NCBI RefSeq assembly: GCF_001894885.1 | Contig: NZ_BCXB01000006.1 | Coordinates: 124,001 to 188,000, forward strand | Length of the DNA: 64,000 nt | Direction of reading: 5' to 3' | DNA from: Rhodococcus marinonascens NBRC 14363 | GTDB taxonomy: Bacteria; Actinomycetota; Actinomycetes; Mycobacteriales; Mycobacteriaceae | Part shown: in pieces, positions 8,177 to 16,694 of the stretch | How positions within the stretch are numbered: position 1 is the first letter of the stretch | Layout of the letters: each line of letters starts with the position of its first letter | The notes under the pieces: generated by a model | The model's input: the letters and a program-made list of their open reading frames with translations, nothing else | Told to the model about the DNA's origin: nothing | Databases searched by the model: none | Program-made: the position numbers and the translations under genes

Positions 8177-8565
8177 CCGACCGCGGCGAACTGGCGGGCA
8201 GCCGCGAGGACCTTCGGTCCGACGTCGGGGAGGTCACCTTCGCGGAGCAGCAGCGCCGGCGGCTGGTCATCGAGGATCGGGTTGAGCCCCTGGAACCACG
8301 TCTGCGCCACGGCAGGGGTGTCGCGTTCGGCGATCAGCCGGGCAGCGCGGTAGGCGATGCGGAGTCGTTCGACGTCGATCTCGTTGTTGATGGTGCGGGT
8401 GCCGTCGGCCCACTGCCGGACGGCCCGGGTTTCCTTCACCTTGCCGAGGTACGCGACGAGCTTGGCGCCGAGCAGTGCGCGCAGCTCTGTGACCAGCTCC
8501 GGCTGCGTCATGCGGGCGGCGTCGTTGTATGCGGCGAGATCGGGGCGCGGGTGTGCGGTCGTCAT
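8173..8565 (-). CDS. Xre/MbcA/ParS-type antitoxin (toxin-binding domain)
   Basis: A 130-residue partner of the RES toxin. The N-terminal half is a helical DNA-binding-like region (ELVTELRALLGAKLVAYLGKV). The C-terminal half has the toxin-binding DUF2384 pattern, from RLRIAYRAARLIAERDTPA through WFQGLNPILDDQPPALLL. In known pairs this domain blocks the NAD-binding cleft of the RES toxin. The start ATG at 8565 has a strong AGGAGGTGG ribosome binding site. The AT-rich leader (8566-8620) is the likely promoter and operator. Confidence 0.88.
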   Translation of the reverse strand: MTTAHPRPDLAAYNDAARMTQPELVTELRALLGAKLVAYLGKVKETRAVRQWADGTRTINNEIDVERLRIAYRAARLIAERDTPAVAQTWFQGLNPILDDQPPALLLREGDLPDVGPKVLAAARQFAAVG

Positions 8566-8756
8566 GTGAATCCACCTCCTACTAAATCACACACTCAATA
8601 CAGTCTGCCGAAGTGCGGTGGCGTGTCAGTCAATCTCCGCTGCAACTCGACAACCGGATCGCGGGTTCAACGAGTAACGTCGCCCTCTTCCCCTGCGGGT
8701 ACAAGATTGCCTATAAGAGCCCGCAAATTTCGAGCATCGAACCCAAGGAGACGACA

Positions 8757-8846
8757 ATGGATCCAATGGCGAACCTTCAGGCTTGGTGGGACTGCCAGAT
8801 GATGTTGGCTAGCGGTCAGATGTGCGACATGTGCGCAAACATGTGA
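8757..8846 (+). CDS. 29-residue Met/Cys/Trp-rich peptide of unknown function
   Basis: A short open frame with a textbook start: AAGGAG, then a 6-base spacer, then ATG at 8757. The peptide begins MDPMANLQAWWDCQMM and ends MCDMCANM. It has seven Met, three Cys and a Trp pair in 29 residues, which is far from random high-GC coding. CxMC-like spacing with dense Met recalls copper-binding or precursor peptides, but I recognise no family. It has no signal peptide. It lies alone, followed by inverted and direct repeats, and points away from the divergent toxin-antitoxin promoter. The strong ribosome binding site and skewed composition argue that it is real. Confidence 0.55.
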   Translation: MDPMANLQAWWDCQMMLASGQMCDMCANM

Positions 8847-8876
8847 CGCCCCGATACCCAGAATGAACTGACATCA

Positions 8877-8936
8877 GCCCGGCCGGGCACCGCTCGACCG
8901 GGGTTTCAGGTGCCGAAAGGGTTTCAGGTGGCGAAA
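8877..8936. repeat. GC palindrome plus an 18-bp tandem repeat behind the small peptide gene
   Basis: GCCCGGCCGGGC at 8877-8888 is a perfect 12-bp palindrome. At 8901-8918 and 8919-8936 an 18-bp unit beginning GGGTTTCAGG is repeated head to tail with one mismatch. Together they could be a terminator or a protein-binding array. The palindrome starts 30 bp after the peptide stop codon. Confidence 0.6.
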
Positions 8937-9071
8937 GTGCCACGGTGGGGCGAGCGAAACAATCTTTGCCACCTTGTCCGCGCCGTCGAAGAACTCCACA
9001 TAGTTCGCCTGCGGTGTCCCTGGGAATGGCCCACGACGTCGACCTTCGAGGCCCCCGTATTCGCAGGCTCC

Positions 9072-9736
9072 TTATCGACGAAGGCGGCGATCTGGGCCGG
9101 GCGAGACGCGGGCCTGTCGCGCCGCGCGGGCGTGCAGCGCGCGGACGACCTCCGCCGCGAGGACCGCCTGCCCGCTCATCGCGAAGTGGATGCGGTCGGC
9201 GCTCATCAGGTCCGGGCGCAGCCGGAGCGGATGCTCCCACAGGTCGACCAGAACCGCGTCGTAGCGGGCCGCCAGCTCGCGCACCATGTCATTGAACGTC
9301 GGGATCCGTTCCTGCATGAGCCGCATCCGTTTGTCGAGCTCGACGTCGGCCAGTGCCAACGCCGAGATCTGCGCTCCGGTGCTGTGCACGGCGGAGAATA
9401 GAGCGTCGAGGTTGCGCTGCAGCTGCGGCAGGTCGGCCTCCGGTGCCCATAGATCGTTTGCACCGCAGGTGATGTGGACGAGATCGGGCGCGAATTCGAG
9501 CACGGGCTGCAGCTGGGTGTCGAGAACCTGGGCGCTGGTGGCGCCCATCCGTCCGGTGTTGAAGTACACGAGGCACCGGCCAGGACGGCCGCCCACTGAT
9601 TGACCGACAGGGGGACGTGCCCAGGCCGGTGTTCGACGGTCACGGAGCCACTGAGCGGCCAGCAGTTGCCCCCCACGATCGACCGCCGGCCGCCGCCGCT
9701 TCCTCCTCGTGGCCGGTCGGCGCGAAGCGGCGGCAT
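9072..9736 (-). pseudogene. SGNH/GDSL-type hydrolase, frameshifted and with a degenerate nucleophile motif
   Basis: The C-terminal frame is clearly SGNH: YFNTGRMGATSAQVLD, then HITCGANDLW (block III GxND) and DRIHFAMSGQAVLA (block V, D-x-x-H). The matching N-terminus, with an LSGSVTVEHRPG segment and NQWAAVLAG, lies in a different frame (9550-9736). A frameshift therefore separates the halves near 9560. The nucleophile motif, normally GDSxT, reads SGSVT. In the C-terminal frame alone the upstream sequence is Arg-rich nonsense. The gene is most likely dead; a sequencing error could explain the frameshift but not the altered GDS. Confidence 0.65.
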
Positions 9737-9791
9737 TCTCCACAGGTTTTGCTGTAAAGAGAACTCTCTTACAAGACTTAGAAGACCACCG

Positions 9792-9830
9792 ATGTCGCAT
9801 CGGTTCTGCGGGAGCAGACCGATGCGACAT
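9792..9830 (-). terminator. Strong hairpin behind phoH2
   Basis: ATGTCGCATCGGT pairs with ACCGATGCGACAT. Inside it CTGC pairs with GCAG around a GGGA loop, with one unpaired T. It lies 28 bp beyond the phoH2 stop. On the minus strand it is followed by a moderately T-rich stretch (TTCTAAGTCTTG), so it is a likely terminator. Confidence 0.65.
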
Positions 9831-9857
9831 TCGCGGATTACCCTGCGAAGCAGTCCT

Positions 9858-11225
9858 CTACGGCGTCGGACCGAACTCCTCGAGCATCTCGGTCACCAGA
9901 GCGGCGACTGGTGAGCGCTCGCTACGTAGCAGGGTGATGTGCGCAAACAGCGGATGCCCCTTGAGTTTCTCGATTACCGCTGCAACGCCGTCGTGCCTCC
10001 CGACCCGCAGGTTGTCGCGCTGAGCGACGTCGTGCGTGAGAACCACTCGGGAACCGGTTCCCAACCTGGACAAAACCGTGAGCAGTACGTTTCGTTCCAG
10101 CGACTGCGCCTCGTCTACAATCACAAACGAATCGTGGAGCGACCGTCCACGAATGTGTGTGAGTGGCAACACTTCCAGCATTCCGCGGCTGATCACCTCA
10201 TCCATCACTTCGGAACTGGCAAGTCCGTCGAGAGTGTCGAAGACCGCCTGGGCCCACGGGCCCATCTTCTCGCTCTCGCTGCCCGGCAGGTAGCCGAGTT
10301 CCTGACCACCGACAGCGTAGAGGGGACGGAAGACGATGACTTTCCGCTGAGTGCGACGCTCGAGGACCGCCTCCAGGCCCGCGGTCAACGCCAGCGCCGA
10401 TTTGCCCGTACCCGCCTTGCCGCCCAGAGAAACGATGCCCACACTGTCGTCGAGAAGGATGTCCAGGGCGACACGCTGCTCAGCCGAACGTCCATGCAGA
10501 CCGAATGCTTCACGCTCACCCCGCACCAACTGCACCCGCTTGTCGGCATTCACCCTACCCAGCGCGCTCGATGATCCTCCCAGAAGTCGAATACCCGTAT
10601 GGCATGGAAGTTCTCGCGCCTCCTCCAAGTCTGCGGAGCCTTCCGAGAACAGGTCGTCGATCGACGACGACGACACCTCCAATTCGGTCATGCCCGTCCA
10701 ACCGGATGCAACGACGTCGTGGGCGTGGTACTCGTCGGCGGGCAGGCCAACCGCACCGGCCTTGACACGCAGCGGGATGTCCTTGCTCACCAAAACGACG
10801 TCATTGCCGTCGGCCTCGAGATTCAGCGCACAGGCCAGGATTCTGGAATCGTTACTGTCCGTGCGGAATCCGACCGGAAGAACTAATGGGTCGGTGTGAT
10901 TCAGCTCGACCTGAAGTGTGCCGCCTTCCGTGCCGATCGGCACGGGTAGGTCGAGTCGACCGTGCGCCACACGCAGGTCGTCGAGCATGCGCAGCGCTTC
11001 TCTTGCGAACCATCCCAACTCGTGGTGGTGCCGCTTTCCCTCGAGTTCGCTTATCACGACGAGGGGAAGGATCACCCGATGCTCGGCGAACCTGGTGACA
11101 GCCCAAGGGTCCGACAGTAATACCGATGTGTCCAACACGAATACACGTACTACCGATTCCAATGGGTTTTCGGAAGATGCGGACGAATGCCCGCCTCGGG
11201 CTGGCACGGAGCGTGAAGCAGTCAC
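9858..11225 (-). CDS. phoH2: PhoH2: PIN-domain RNase fused to PhoH ATPase
   Basis: A 455-residue protein. The N-terminal PIN domain begins [12 protein letters not shown] (Asp32) and carries later acidic residues in TDSNDSRIL. The C-terminal PhoH ATPase has Walker [10 protein letters not shown] (268-276) and Walker B VIVDEAQS (Asp371, Glu372). Mycobacterial PhoH2 is an ATP-dependent RNA helicase/RNase. In Mycobacterium it is encoded with a small overlapping antitoxin (PhoAT). I find no convincing equivalent ORF upstream here, though the first 25 residues are variable and the start could be internal. It is the last gene of its strand before a strong hairpin. Confidence in function is high by architecture. 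Confidence 0.93.
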   Translation of the reverse strand: MTASRSVPARGGHSSASSENPLESVVRVFVLDTSVLLSDPWAVTRFAEHRVILPLVVISELEGKRHHHELGWFAREALRMLDDLRVAHGRLDLPVPIGTEGGTLQVELNHTDPLVLPVGFRTDSNDSRILACALNLEADGNDVVLVSKDIPLRVKAGAVGLPADEYHAHDVVASGWTGMTELEVSSSSIDDLFSEGSADLEEARELPCHTGIRLLGGSSSALGRVNADKRVQLVRGEREAFGLHGRSAEQRVALDILLDDSVGIVSLGGKAGTGKSALALTAGLEAVLERRTQRKVIVFRPLYAVGGQELGYLPGSESEKMGPWAQAVFDTLDGLASSEVMDEVISRGMLEVLPLTHIRGRSLHDSFVIVDEAQSLERNVLLTVLSRLGTGSRVVLTHDVAQRDNLRVGRHDGVAAVIEKLKGHPLFAHITLLRSERSPVAALVTEMLEEFGPTP

Positions 11226-11565
11226 GTGAGGCTCCTAGGCCTGCGTGGCACCCACGCAGACTCGGTTCGCTGGACCGGTCCGTCCCTGGTGTGTCAATCC
11301 ACACAGGAGCCGGGCGCCGGCCCCTTCGCACTGAGTCTCTCAGCCACGATCAGGACCTCCCGTACAAGCAGCTTCCTCGCTGCCTGTTACCCCCGACCGT
11401 ACTGCCAATCACACCGGACGGCGGTGCGAGTGAAGGGCGTGTCGGCGAAGATTGCGTTACGGACTGACGGCATCGGGTGAACGCACACCAAGGTGCTCCG
11501 GCAACGTCCTGCAGTTGTCGAAATCGAAATCCTCGAGTGGCCCGCGCGGGCCTCCGACGGGGAGG
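11226..11565. other. Intergenic region between phoH2 and the espG-like gene
   Basis: No convincing gene is seen in these 340 bases. CTGCGTG and CACGCAG (11241-11259) form a 7-bp stem with a short loop just upstream of the phoH2 start, suitable for a leader hairpin or a terminator of the ESX operon. A second imperfect repeat (CCTGGTGTG/CACACAGG) lies about 30 bp further on. The phoH2 promoter should be here. Confidence 0.5.
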
Positions 11566-12327
11566 TCAGCGTGCGGGTCGGCGGACGCTGGGCTCACCTT
11601 CGACGAGTGCGGACCGGATGCGTTCCTCGAGGCGGTTCGCAATGACCTCGGTGGTGGCCGAACGCAACCGGACGAGATGGTCTGTGTAGTACAGATACTG
11701 TCCGTCGTCGGCGATGTCGAACCAGGTCATGGAGTTGAGGACGGCATCGTGAGCGCCCTCCCACGGACGGTGCAGACAGATGTACCCGGCGGATGTCCGC
11801 CGAGCCAGGATCCGTTTGAGCAGGGAGGCTCCCGAGACGGTGGCGCTGTGCAGAACGCTGGTGCTCGCGGGCTGGGCGCGTAGATCATCGGGGTGCGCGT
11901 CGATCGCGGCGGTGCGTCCCGCCACAACCTCGGGGAGATCGAAGAGTAAATCTCGGACGAACTGCCGGATGTCGGGTGCGCGTGATCCGAGTCGCGCCCT
12001 CACGCGTAGGTCGCCGGTTCCGGTTGCGGCGGGCAGTTGATCGGCGACTACGGTGACGCGGCCGCGGACGGCGCCGCGACGCAGTAAGGGTGTCTTGCCC
12101 GGGGCGTAGACGCTGGCGGATATGCCTGGGTGGCGCAGGACCGCAATCGCTTCTCGGAGCTGGGGGTCGACTTGCTCGGCGCGCCACTGCTCGAGCTTGC
12201 GCCCCTCGGCGGGCAGTTCGCTTTCGAGACGTACGTCGGTACGGTGCTCGAAGGGGTGCGGCATCACGTCGAGATCCGTGGCCTCCCACAAGTGCATGAA
12301 TTGTGCGGAGGACAGCTGCCAGTTCAT
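11566..12327 (-). CDS. EspG-family ESX (type VII) secretion-associated chaperone
   Basis: A 253-residue cytoplasmic protein. EspG proteins bind PE/PPE-type substrates and keep them soluble for type VII export. The family pattern is seen in the N-terminal sheet and in LRHPGISASVY, LHSATVSGASLLKRIL and GYICLHRPWEG segments. The start ATG at 12327 overlaps the stop of the upstream secreted-substrate-like gene by four bases, as expected for a chaperone and client pair. It is the last gene of a four-gene operon. No EccB-E or mycosin genes are in the window, so secretion must rely on a locus elsewhere. Confidence 0.82.
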   Translation of the reverse strand: MNWQLSSAQFMHLWEATDLDVMPHPFEHRTDVRLESELPAEGRKLEQWRAEQVDPQLREAIAVLRHPGISASVYAPGKTPLLRRGAVRGRVTVVADQLPAATGTGDLRVRARLGSRAPDIRQFVRDLLFDLPEVVAGRTAAIDAHPDDLRAQPASTSVLHSATVSGASLLKRILARRTSAGYICLHRPWEGAHDAVLNSMTWFDIADDGQYLYYTDHLVRLRSATTEVIANRLEERIRSALVEGEPSVRRPAR

Positions 12328-13586
12328 GCGCCGATGACCGGCGGCGCGACGGGGTCGAGGTCGCCGATCAACTCGTTGCCGTTGTCCATGTTGATCAGGT
12401 AGCTCGGCGTCTTGTGCTCTGCGTCTTCGCTCTTGCCTGCCCCAGCGCCCGCTGCACCCACCGGCATGCCCATTCCCATGCCTGGACGGGCCATGCTGGG
12501 TTTGGCGGCTACGGCTCCGGCGCCTGTTCCGGCGGCGGCTCCCGCCGCACCTCCGGCGGCCATACCGGGCGGAATGGCACCGGGAACCACAGCACCGCTC
12601 TGGCTCTCGTTCCCCCTGTCGTTTCCTCTCGGGTTCGTGCCACCACCAAAGCCGCCGAGTCCGCCGGTGCTGCCGTTCGATCCGCCGGTGCCGTTGACGC
12701 CGCTCTGCGGGCTGTATGCGTTCGCGGCGGACGTCGACGTGGGTGAAGTCGCGCCGCTCTGTGCAGCGGGTGCGGCGGGTGCGGCGCCCTCCGCGGCTGC
12801 TGCCTGCGTGTTTGCGGCGCCGTCCGCATCGAGTGCGTTCGACTCGCCGCCGGGGGCTTCGCCGTCTGCCGAGTTTGTCCCTGAACTTCCGGCGCCGCCC
12901 GGGGTGGAGCCACCGGCGCCGGTCCAGCCACCGCTTTCATACCCCTGGACTCCAGCGATCATGGGCGGGGGCACGATGGAGGGCACGTTGGTTCCGGTCT
13001 CGATGAAGGTCGGTTTGTAGATCCGCTCGAGAATTTGGGCGGCCTCGCGCCGCCGGGTTTCCTGCTCCGCCTTCACTGCGACTGCGTTCGCGCCGCTCAA
13101 CACCAGTGGCATTTGAAGCGCGTCGGACAGGAGGCTTTGTATCTGCGGTTTGACATCACCCGCGGCACTACTTGCTTGCTGAAGCTTGACACCGATCGTT
13201 TGGAGCGACGCGTTGGTGTCGCCGACCGGTCCCATCAAACGTTCGATCGCGGCGTTCGCGGCGTCGGCGGCGTCACCCTCCCACTCCGAGCTGATGATGT
13301 TCTTCAGACCTATCAATCCCCACCCGATATCGAACGCGCTTGCCACGGAGAGGTATCGGCGAGCGAGGTCCATAATCGCACCGGCGTCGAGGGCAGAGAC
13401 CTTGCCGAACATCTCCTCGCGACTCATCCCGTCGAACAAGTCCGCGTCGGTGACGTAGGGGGCGTCGCGTTCCTGATCGACGTATTCGCTCAGTTGCTCG
13501 ATGCTGGTGCCCAGGCGGTTGCGCTCGACGGTGCCGGTACCACCCAGCGGGGCCGCGAGAATATCGAACAGACCGTTGCTACTCAT
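12324..13586 (-). CDS. PPE/EspB-like ESX substrate with a Gly/Ala-rich tail
   Basis: A 420-residue protein. The N-terminal 180 residues are helical and contain a WxG-type turn (SSEWEGDAADAANAAI), as in ESX substrates. From about residue 235 a long low-complexity Gly/Ala/Ser/Pro region follows (PGGAGSSGTNSADG and GLGGFGGGTNPRG segments), ending in a short structured tail (PSYLINMDNGNELIGDL). The start ATG at 13586 is preceded by GTGGGGAC. The gene overlaps the lipoprotein upstream by 8 bp and EspG downstream by 4 bp. By layout it is probably the client of EspG. The class (PPE-like or EspB-like) cannot be settled by eye. Confidence 0.72.
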   Translation of the reverse strand: MSSNGLFDILAAPLGGTGTVERNRLGTSIEQLSEYVDQERDAPYVTDADLFDGMSREEMFGKVSALDAGAIMDLARRYLSVASAFDIGWGLIGLKNIISSEWEGDAADAANAAIERLMGPVGDTNASLQTIGVKLQQASSAAGDVKPQIQSLLSDALQMPLVLSGANAVAVKAEQETRRREAAQILERIYKPTFIETGTNVPSIVPPPMIAGVQGYESGGWTGAGGSTPGGAGSSGTNSADGEAPGGESNALDADGAANTQAAAAEGAAPAAPAAQSGATSPTSTSAANAYSPQSGVNGTGGSNGSTGGLGGFGGGTNPRGNDRGNESQSGAVVPGAIPPGMAAGGAAGAAAGTGAGAVAAKPSMARPGMGMGMPVGAAGAGAGKSEDAEHKTPSYLINMDNGNELIGDLDPVAPPVIGA

Positions 13587-14181
13587 GTTCAGTCCCCACA
13601 GGTAGATAACGAGCGATGATGCTGGCGGTTTCTTCGAGTCCGTTGCACCAGTCCTCGTAGGCCGGTATGTAGTCGGATCGAGTGCTGAACAAGACACGGG
13701 AGACGATCAGAATGCCGTAGCTAGCCTCGACGCTCACCGTACAGGTGTCCAGCTCAGCCCTCCTTACCTCGAGAAGGGCACGGCGCCCATTGATCTCGAT
13801 AGGCGTGGAGTAGTCCCTGATCTTCTTCTGCTGTTCGGCGAAGGTGATGTTCGAGGAGAGTACGTTCAGCCCGTACTGTCGTTGCCGGGTATCGAATGAG
13901 CAGATCAGGAAGGTGTGGTAGTCGGCGGCGACAGCATCTTCCTCCTTGGTCTGCGGGTCGTAGCCCGCCTCCACCAGGGCCTCATCCGGGATATCGAGGC
14001 ACGGATCGAACACCACCAGCGGTCGATCCGACTGGTCCACCTGGCGCGGCACCCGAGTGGTCGGGGTCGCCGAGGTGGTATCCGAGACAGGCACCGCCTC
14101 GGGTGCATCGCCGGAAGACCCACAAGCAGTGAGGATCGACGACGCGACCAGTAGCGCAGCGATGGATGCACGGCGCAGCAT
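13579..14181 (-). CDS. DUF3558-type lipoprotein in the ESX-associated operon
   Basis: A 200-residue exported lipoprotein. The signal peptide MLRRASIAALLVASSILTAC has the lipobox LTAC with Cys20. The mature part has FDPCLDIPDEALVEAGYDP and later Cys residues (LICSFDT, DTCTVSV, EDWCNGL), the pattern of the actinobacterial DUF3558 family of cell-envelope lipoproteins of unknown role. It overlaps the next gene by 8 bp and begins where the upstream ESX-like gene stops. The four genes almost certainly form one transcript. Confidence 0.85.
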   Translation of the reverse strand: MLRRASIAALLVASSILTACGSSGDAPEAVPVSDTTSATPTTRVPRQVDQSDRPLVVFDPCLDIPDEALVEAGYDPQTKEEDAVAADYHTFLICSFDTRQRQYGLNVLSSNITFAEQQKKIRDYSTPIEINGRRALLEVRRAELDTCTVSVEASYGILIVSRVLFSTRSDYIPAYEDWCNGLEETASIIARYLPVGTEHE

Positions 14182-14501
14182 TACTGGTCCACCTCCTGGT
14201 CGAGACTTCCCAGCGCCTGGGCAAACTGCCCGTCGGTGTCCGCGAAGGACTCGCCGCCAGCCACGAAGGCCTCCCTCATAGCGAGGATGACGGCTCGGTA
14301 GTCCTTGAGTCGCTCGACGACCGTTGACGCCTTGCGGGTGTACCCGTCGGCGAGTTGATCACCGATCCGGAAATCGCCGAAACCGTCGACTCTTTCCAAC
14401 AAGTTGGACTTCTTGAGCGCGTCATCAACCGAGTCGAGCATCTGATCGCAGACGCGCACACACTGTTCGATCGCTCCAGGTTCGAGGCGCAGCACCATCA
14501 A
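14181..14501 (-). CDS. Small helical ESX-type protein (EspC/WXG-superfamily-like)
   Basis: A 106-residue, two-helix protein with no signal peptide and no WXG motif. The helices are joined by a FGDFRIGDQLADGY segment. The C-terminal FADTDGQFAQAL resembles the YxxxD/E-bearing tails of type VII substrates, with Phe in place of Tyr. It is the first gene of the operon. The second Met (14498) may be the true start. Just upstream are a GAGGGGGGATT ribosome binding site and a triple hexamer repeat. A decayed copy lies at about 14867-15178. Family placement is by size, composition and operon context. Confidence 0.65.
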   Translation of the reverse strand: MMVLRLEPGAIEQCVRVCDQMLDSVDDALKKSNLLERVDGFGDFRIGDQLADGYTRKASTVVERLKDYRAVILAMREAFVAGGESFADTDGQFAQALGSLDQEVDQ

Positions 14502-14512
14502 TCCCCCCTCGC

Positions 14513-14530
14513 CGTGACCGTGACCGTGAC
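14513..14530. promoter_or_regulatory. Triple CGTGAC hexamer repeat upstream of the ESX operon
   Basis: Three perfect tandem CGTGAC units lie 12 bases beyond the operon start codon, next to the GAGGGGGG ribosome binding site on the minus strand. The same array, at the same distance, precedes the decayed second copy of the first gene. It is either a conserved operator or a translation-initiation element, since it lies within the presumed 5' leader. Confidence 0.5.
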
Positions 14531-14689
14531 CCCCACGGTCGCTCGCGGAATGCTACTTGGTTTGCGCCCGCACGCACGTTGCCGGGGTGGTTCGCAGGCC
14601 GCCCGGTTGCGCTTCCTTCGCGGCGAGAACAGGACTCATCCACGAACACGGCGCTGGTCTCCCCCGGCGCCAGCATCGCCCAGCGGTGC

Positions 14690-15178
14690 AGCGAGAATAT
14701 CGAGCAGACCTTCATTGTCTGCTCATGCCTACGCCCCCTCAGGTAGATAACGAGCGATGATGCTTGCGGTCTCCTCCATTCCGATGCACCGCTCTTCCTC
14801 AGTGTTCTGGTCGGATCGTGTGCGCTGGCCAGAAGTGCGGCAACGGAGGTGCGGCGCAGGTTCACCGGTCCACCCCCGGATCCAGAGTGTTCAGCGCCCG
14901 GGCGAACTGCCCGTCGGTGTCGGCGAACGACTCGCCGCCTGTCGCGAAGGCCTCCCTCATGGCCAGGATGACCGTTTCGTACTCCTTGAGCCGCTCATAC
15001 CGTCACGGCCTTGCGTCTATACCCGTCGGCGAGTTGCTCACCGATCCGAAAATCACCGAACCCGTCAACATAGTGAAGTTCGTCCGACTTTCTTGATTGC
15101 GTCATCGATCGACTTGAGAATCTGATCGCAGACGCGCACACACTGTTCGATCGCTCCAGGTTCGAGGCGCAGCGCCAT
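14690..15178 (-). pseudogene. Decayed second copy of the start of the ESX-associated operon
   Basis: 15178 to about 14867 is a diverged copy of the small helical ESX gene. It starts MALRLEPGAIEQCVRVCDQI and is broken by a one-base frameshift near 15085 and a second disruption near 15000, where the frame runs into a stop. 14735-14866 keeps scraps of the DUF3558 gene ends (the GTAGATAACGAGCGATGATG tract). 14690-14735 keeps the beginning of the PPE-like gene (ATATCGAGCAGACC). So an ancestral duplicate collapsed by large internal deletions. Nothing here can be translated usefully. Confidence 0.75.
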
Positions 15179-15192
15179 GAATCCCCCCTCGC

Positions 15193-15210
15193 CGTGACCG
15201 TGACCGTGAC
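15193..15210. promoter_or_regulatory. Second copy of the triple CGTGAC repeat
   Basis: This is identical in sequence and spacing to the array at 14513-14530 and lies upstream of the pseudogene copy. About 80 bp around it, including TCCCCCCTCGCC and GCCGGGGTGG, are also shared. It shows that the whole 5' region was duplicated and that the array predates the duplication. Confidence 0.5.
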
Positions 15211-15355
15211 CCCCACGGCCGCTCGCGGAACGCTACTTGGTTTACGCCCGCACGCACATTGCCGGGGTGGCCGCACATGACCACCACCGGCAACAGCACT
15301 CCCGCACCAGCAGTGCGTTCCTTCAGGTGCTCGAGCGAGCCCCGGGTGCGGTCAT

Positions 15356-16651
15356 CTAGATCAGGCGCCAGTCCTCGAGACCCTCGTACAGCGGGAAGTC
15401 GGCGGCCAGCTTGCTGACGCGGGCCTTGAGTGCCTCGACATCGTGCGATCCGGCCAGCGCGGTGCCGATGATGTCGGCGACCTCGGTGAACTGCTCGTCG
15501 CCGAAACCCCGCGATGCGAGTGCGGCGGTGCCGATCCGCAGGCCGGAGGTGACCATCGGCGGGCGCGGATCGAACGGCACCGCGTTGCGGTTGACGGTGA
15601 TGCCGAGTTCGTGGAGAAGGTCCTCACCCTGCTGGCCGTCGAGCTGCGAGTTGCGCAGGTCGACGAGCACGAGGTGGACGTCGGTGCCGCCGGTGAGGAC
15701 GCTGACGCCCTTGCCCACGACGTCCGAACCTGTCAGGCGCTCGGCGAGGATCTTCGCACCGGACAGCGTGCGCTGCTGACGGTCCTTGAACTCGGGGGTG
15801 CCGGCGATCTTGAACGAGACGGCCTTGGCTGCGATGGCGTGCATCAGGGGCCCGCCCTGCTGCCCGGGGAACACCGCCGAGTTCAGCTTCTTCGCCCATT
15901 CCTGCTTGGCCAGGATCAGACCGGAGCGGGGCCCACCCAGGGTCTTGTGCACGGTACTCGACACGACGTCGGCGTAGGGCACGGGCGAGGGGTGCAGTCC
16001 AGCTGCCACCAGTCCCGCGAAGTGCGCCATGTCGACCCACAGGTACGCGCCGACCTCGTCGGCGATAGAACGGAACGCCGCGAAGTCCTGGTGGCGCGGG
16101 TACGCGGACCAGCCCGCGACGATCACCTTCGGCTGCGACGCGACCGCGATCTTGCGGACCTCGTCCATGTCTATGCGGTTGTCTTCCTTGCTGACCCCGT
16201 ACGACTCGACGTCATAGAGCTTGCCCGAGAAGTTGAGCTTCATGCCGTGCGTCAGGTGACCGCCGTGCGCCAGGTCGAGGCCGAGGAGCTTCTCACCCGG
16301 ATTCATCAGTGCCATCAGGACGGCGGCGTTGGCCTGCGCGCCGGCATGCGGCTGGACGTTGGCGAAGTCGGCGCCGAACAGTTCTTTCGCGCGGCTGCGG
16401 GCCAGGTCCTCGACGACGTCGACGTGCTCACAACCGCCGTAGTAGCGGCGTCCGGGGTATCCCTCGGCGTACTTGTTGGTGAGAACGCTGCCCTGAGCCT
16501 GCAGAACCGCGCGGGGAACGAAGTTCTCCGACGCGATCATCTCGAGCGTGTCTCGCTGACGGGCCAGCTCACCCGCCATGGCCTCGGCGACTTCGGGGTC
16601 GAGTTCGGCGAGAGGAGCCGTATTGACGTCGGTACCGGGCACAGCGGTCAT
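15356..16651 (-). CDS. glyA: Serine hydroxymethyltransferase
   Basis: A 431-residue PLP enzyme that converts serine and tetrahydrofolate to glycine and methylene-THF. The PLP lysine is K236 in [14 protein letters not shown]. Other family blocks are [36 protein letters not shown] and a C-terminal GLRIGTAAL. The start ATG at 16651 has GGAGA 8 bases upstream, and the length is normal. In mycobacteria glyA1 is close to coaA and phoH2, as here. The DUF885 gene ends 43 bp upstream on the same strand, so they may be co-transcribed. Confidence 0.97.
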   Translation of the reverse strand: MTAVPGTDVNTAPLAELDPEVAEAMAGELARQRDTLEMIASENFVPRAVLQAQGSVLTNKYAEGYPGRRYYGGCEHVDVVEDLARSRAKELFGADFANVQPHAGAQANAAVLMALMNPGEKLLGLDLAHGGHLTHGMKLNFSGKLYDVESYGVSKEDNRIDMDEVRKIAVASQPKVIVAGWSAYPRHQDFAAFRSIADEVGAYLWVDMAHFAGLVAAGLHPSPVPYADVVSSTVHKTLGGPRSGLILAKQEWAKKLNSAVFPGQQGGPLMHAIAAKAVSFKIAGTPEFKDRQQRTLSGAKILAERLTGSDVVGKGVSVLTGGTDVHLVLVDLRNSQLDGQQGEDLLHELGITVNRNAVPFDPRPPMVTSGLRIGTAALASRGFGDEQFTEVADIIGTALAGSHDVEALKARVSKLAADFPLYEGLEDWRLI

Positions 16652-16694
16652 CGAGGAATCTCCAAGCTGGATGCGGAAACGAATACCCAACAGT

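Noticed and set aside
10852-11331. Possible PhoAT-like antitoxin upstream of and overlapping phoH2
   Set aside because: The frame lies mostly inside phoH2 in a shadow frame and is Arg/Gly-rich. Nothing resembles the small antitoxin known from mycobacteria.
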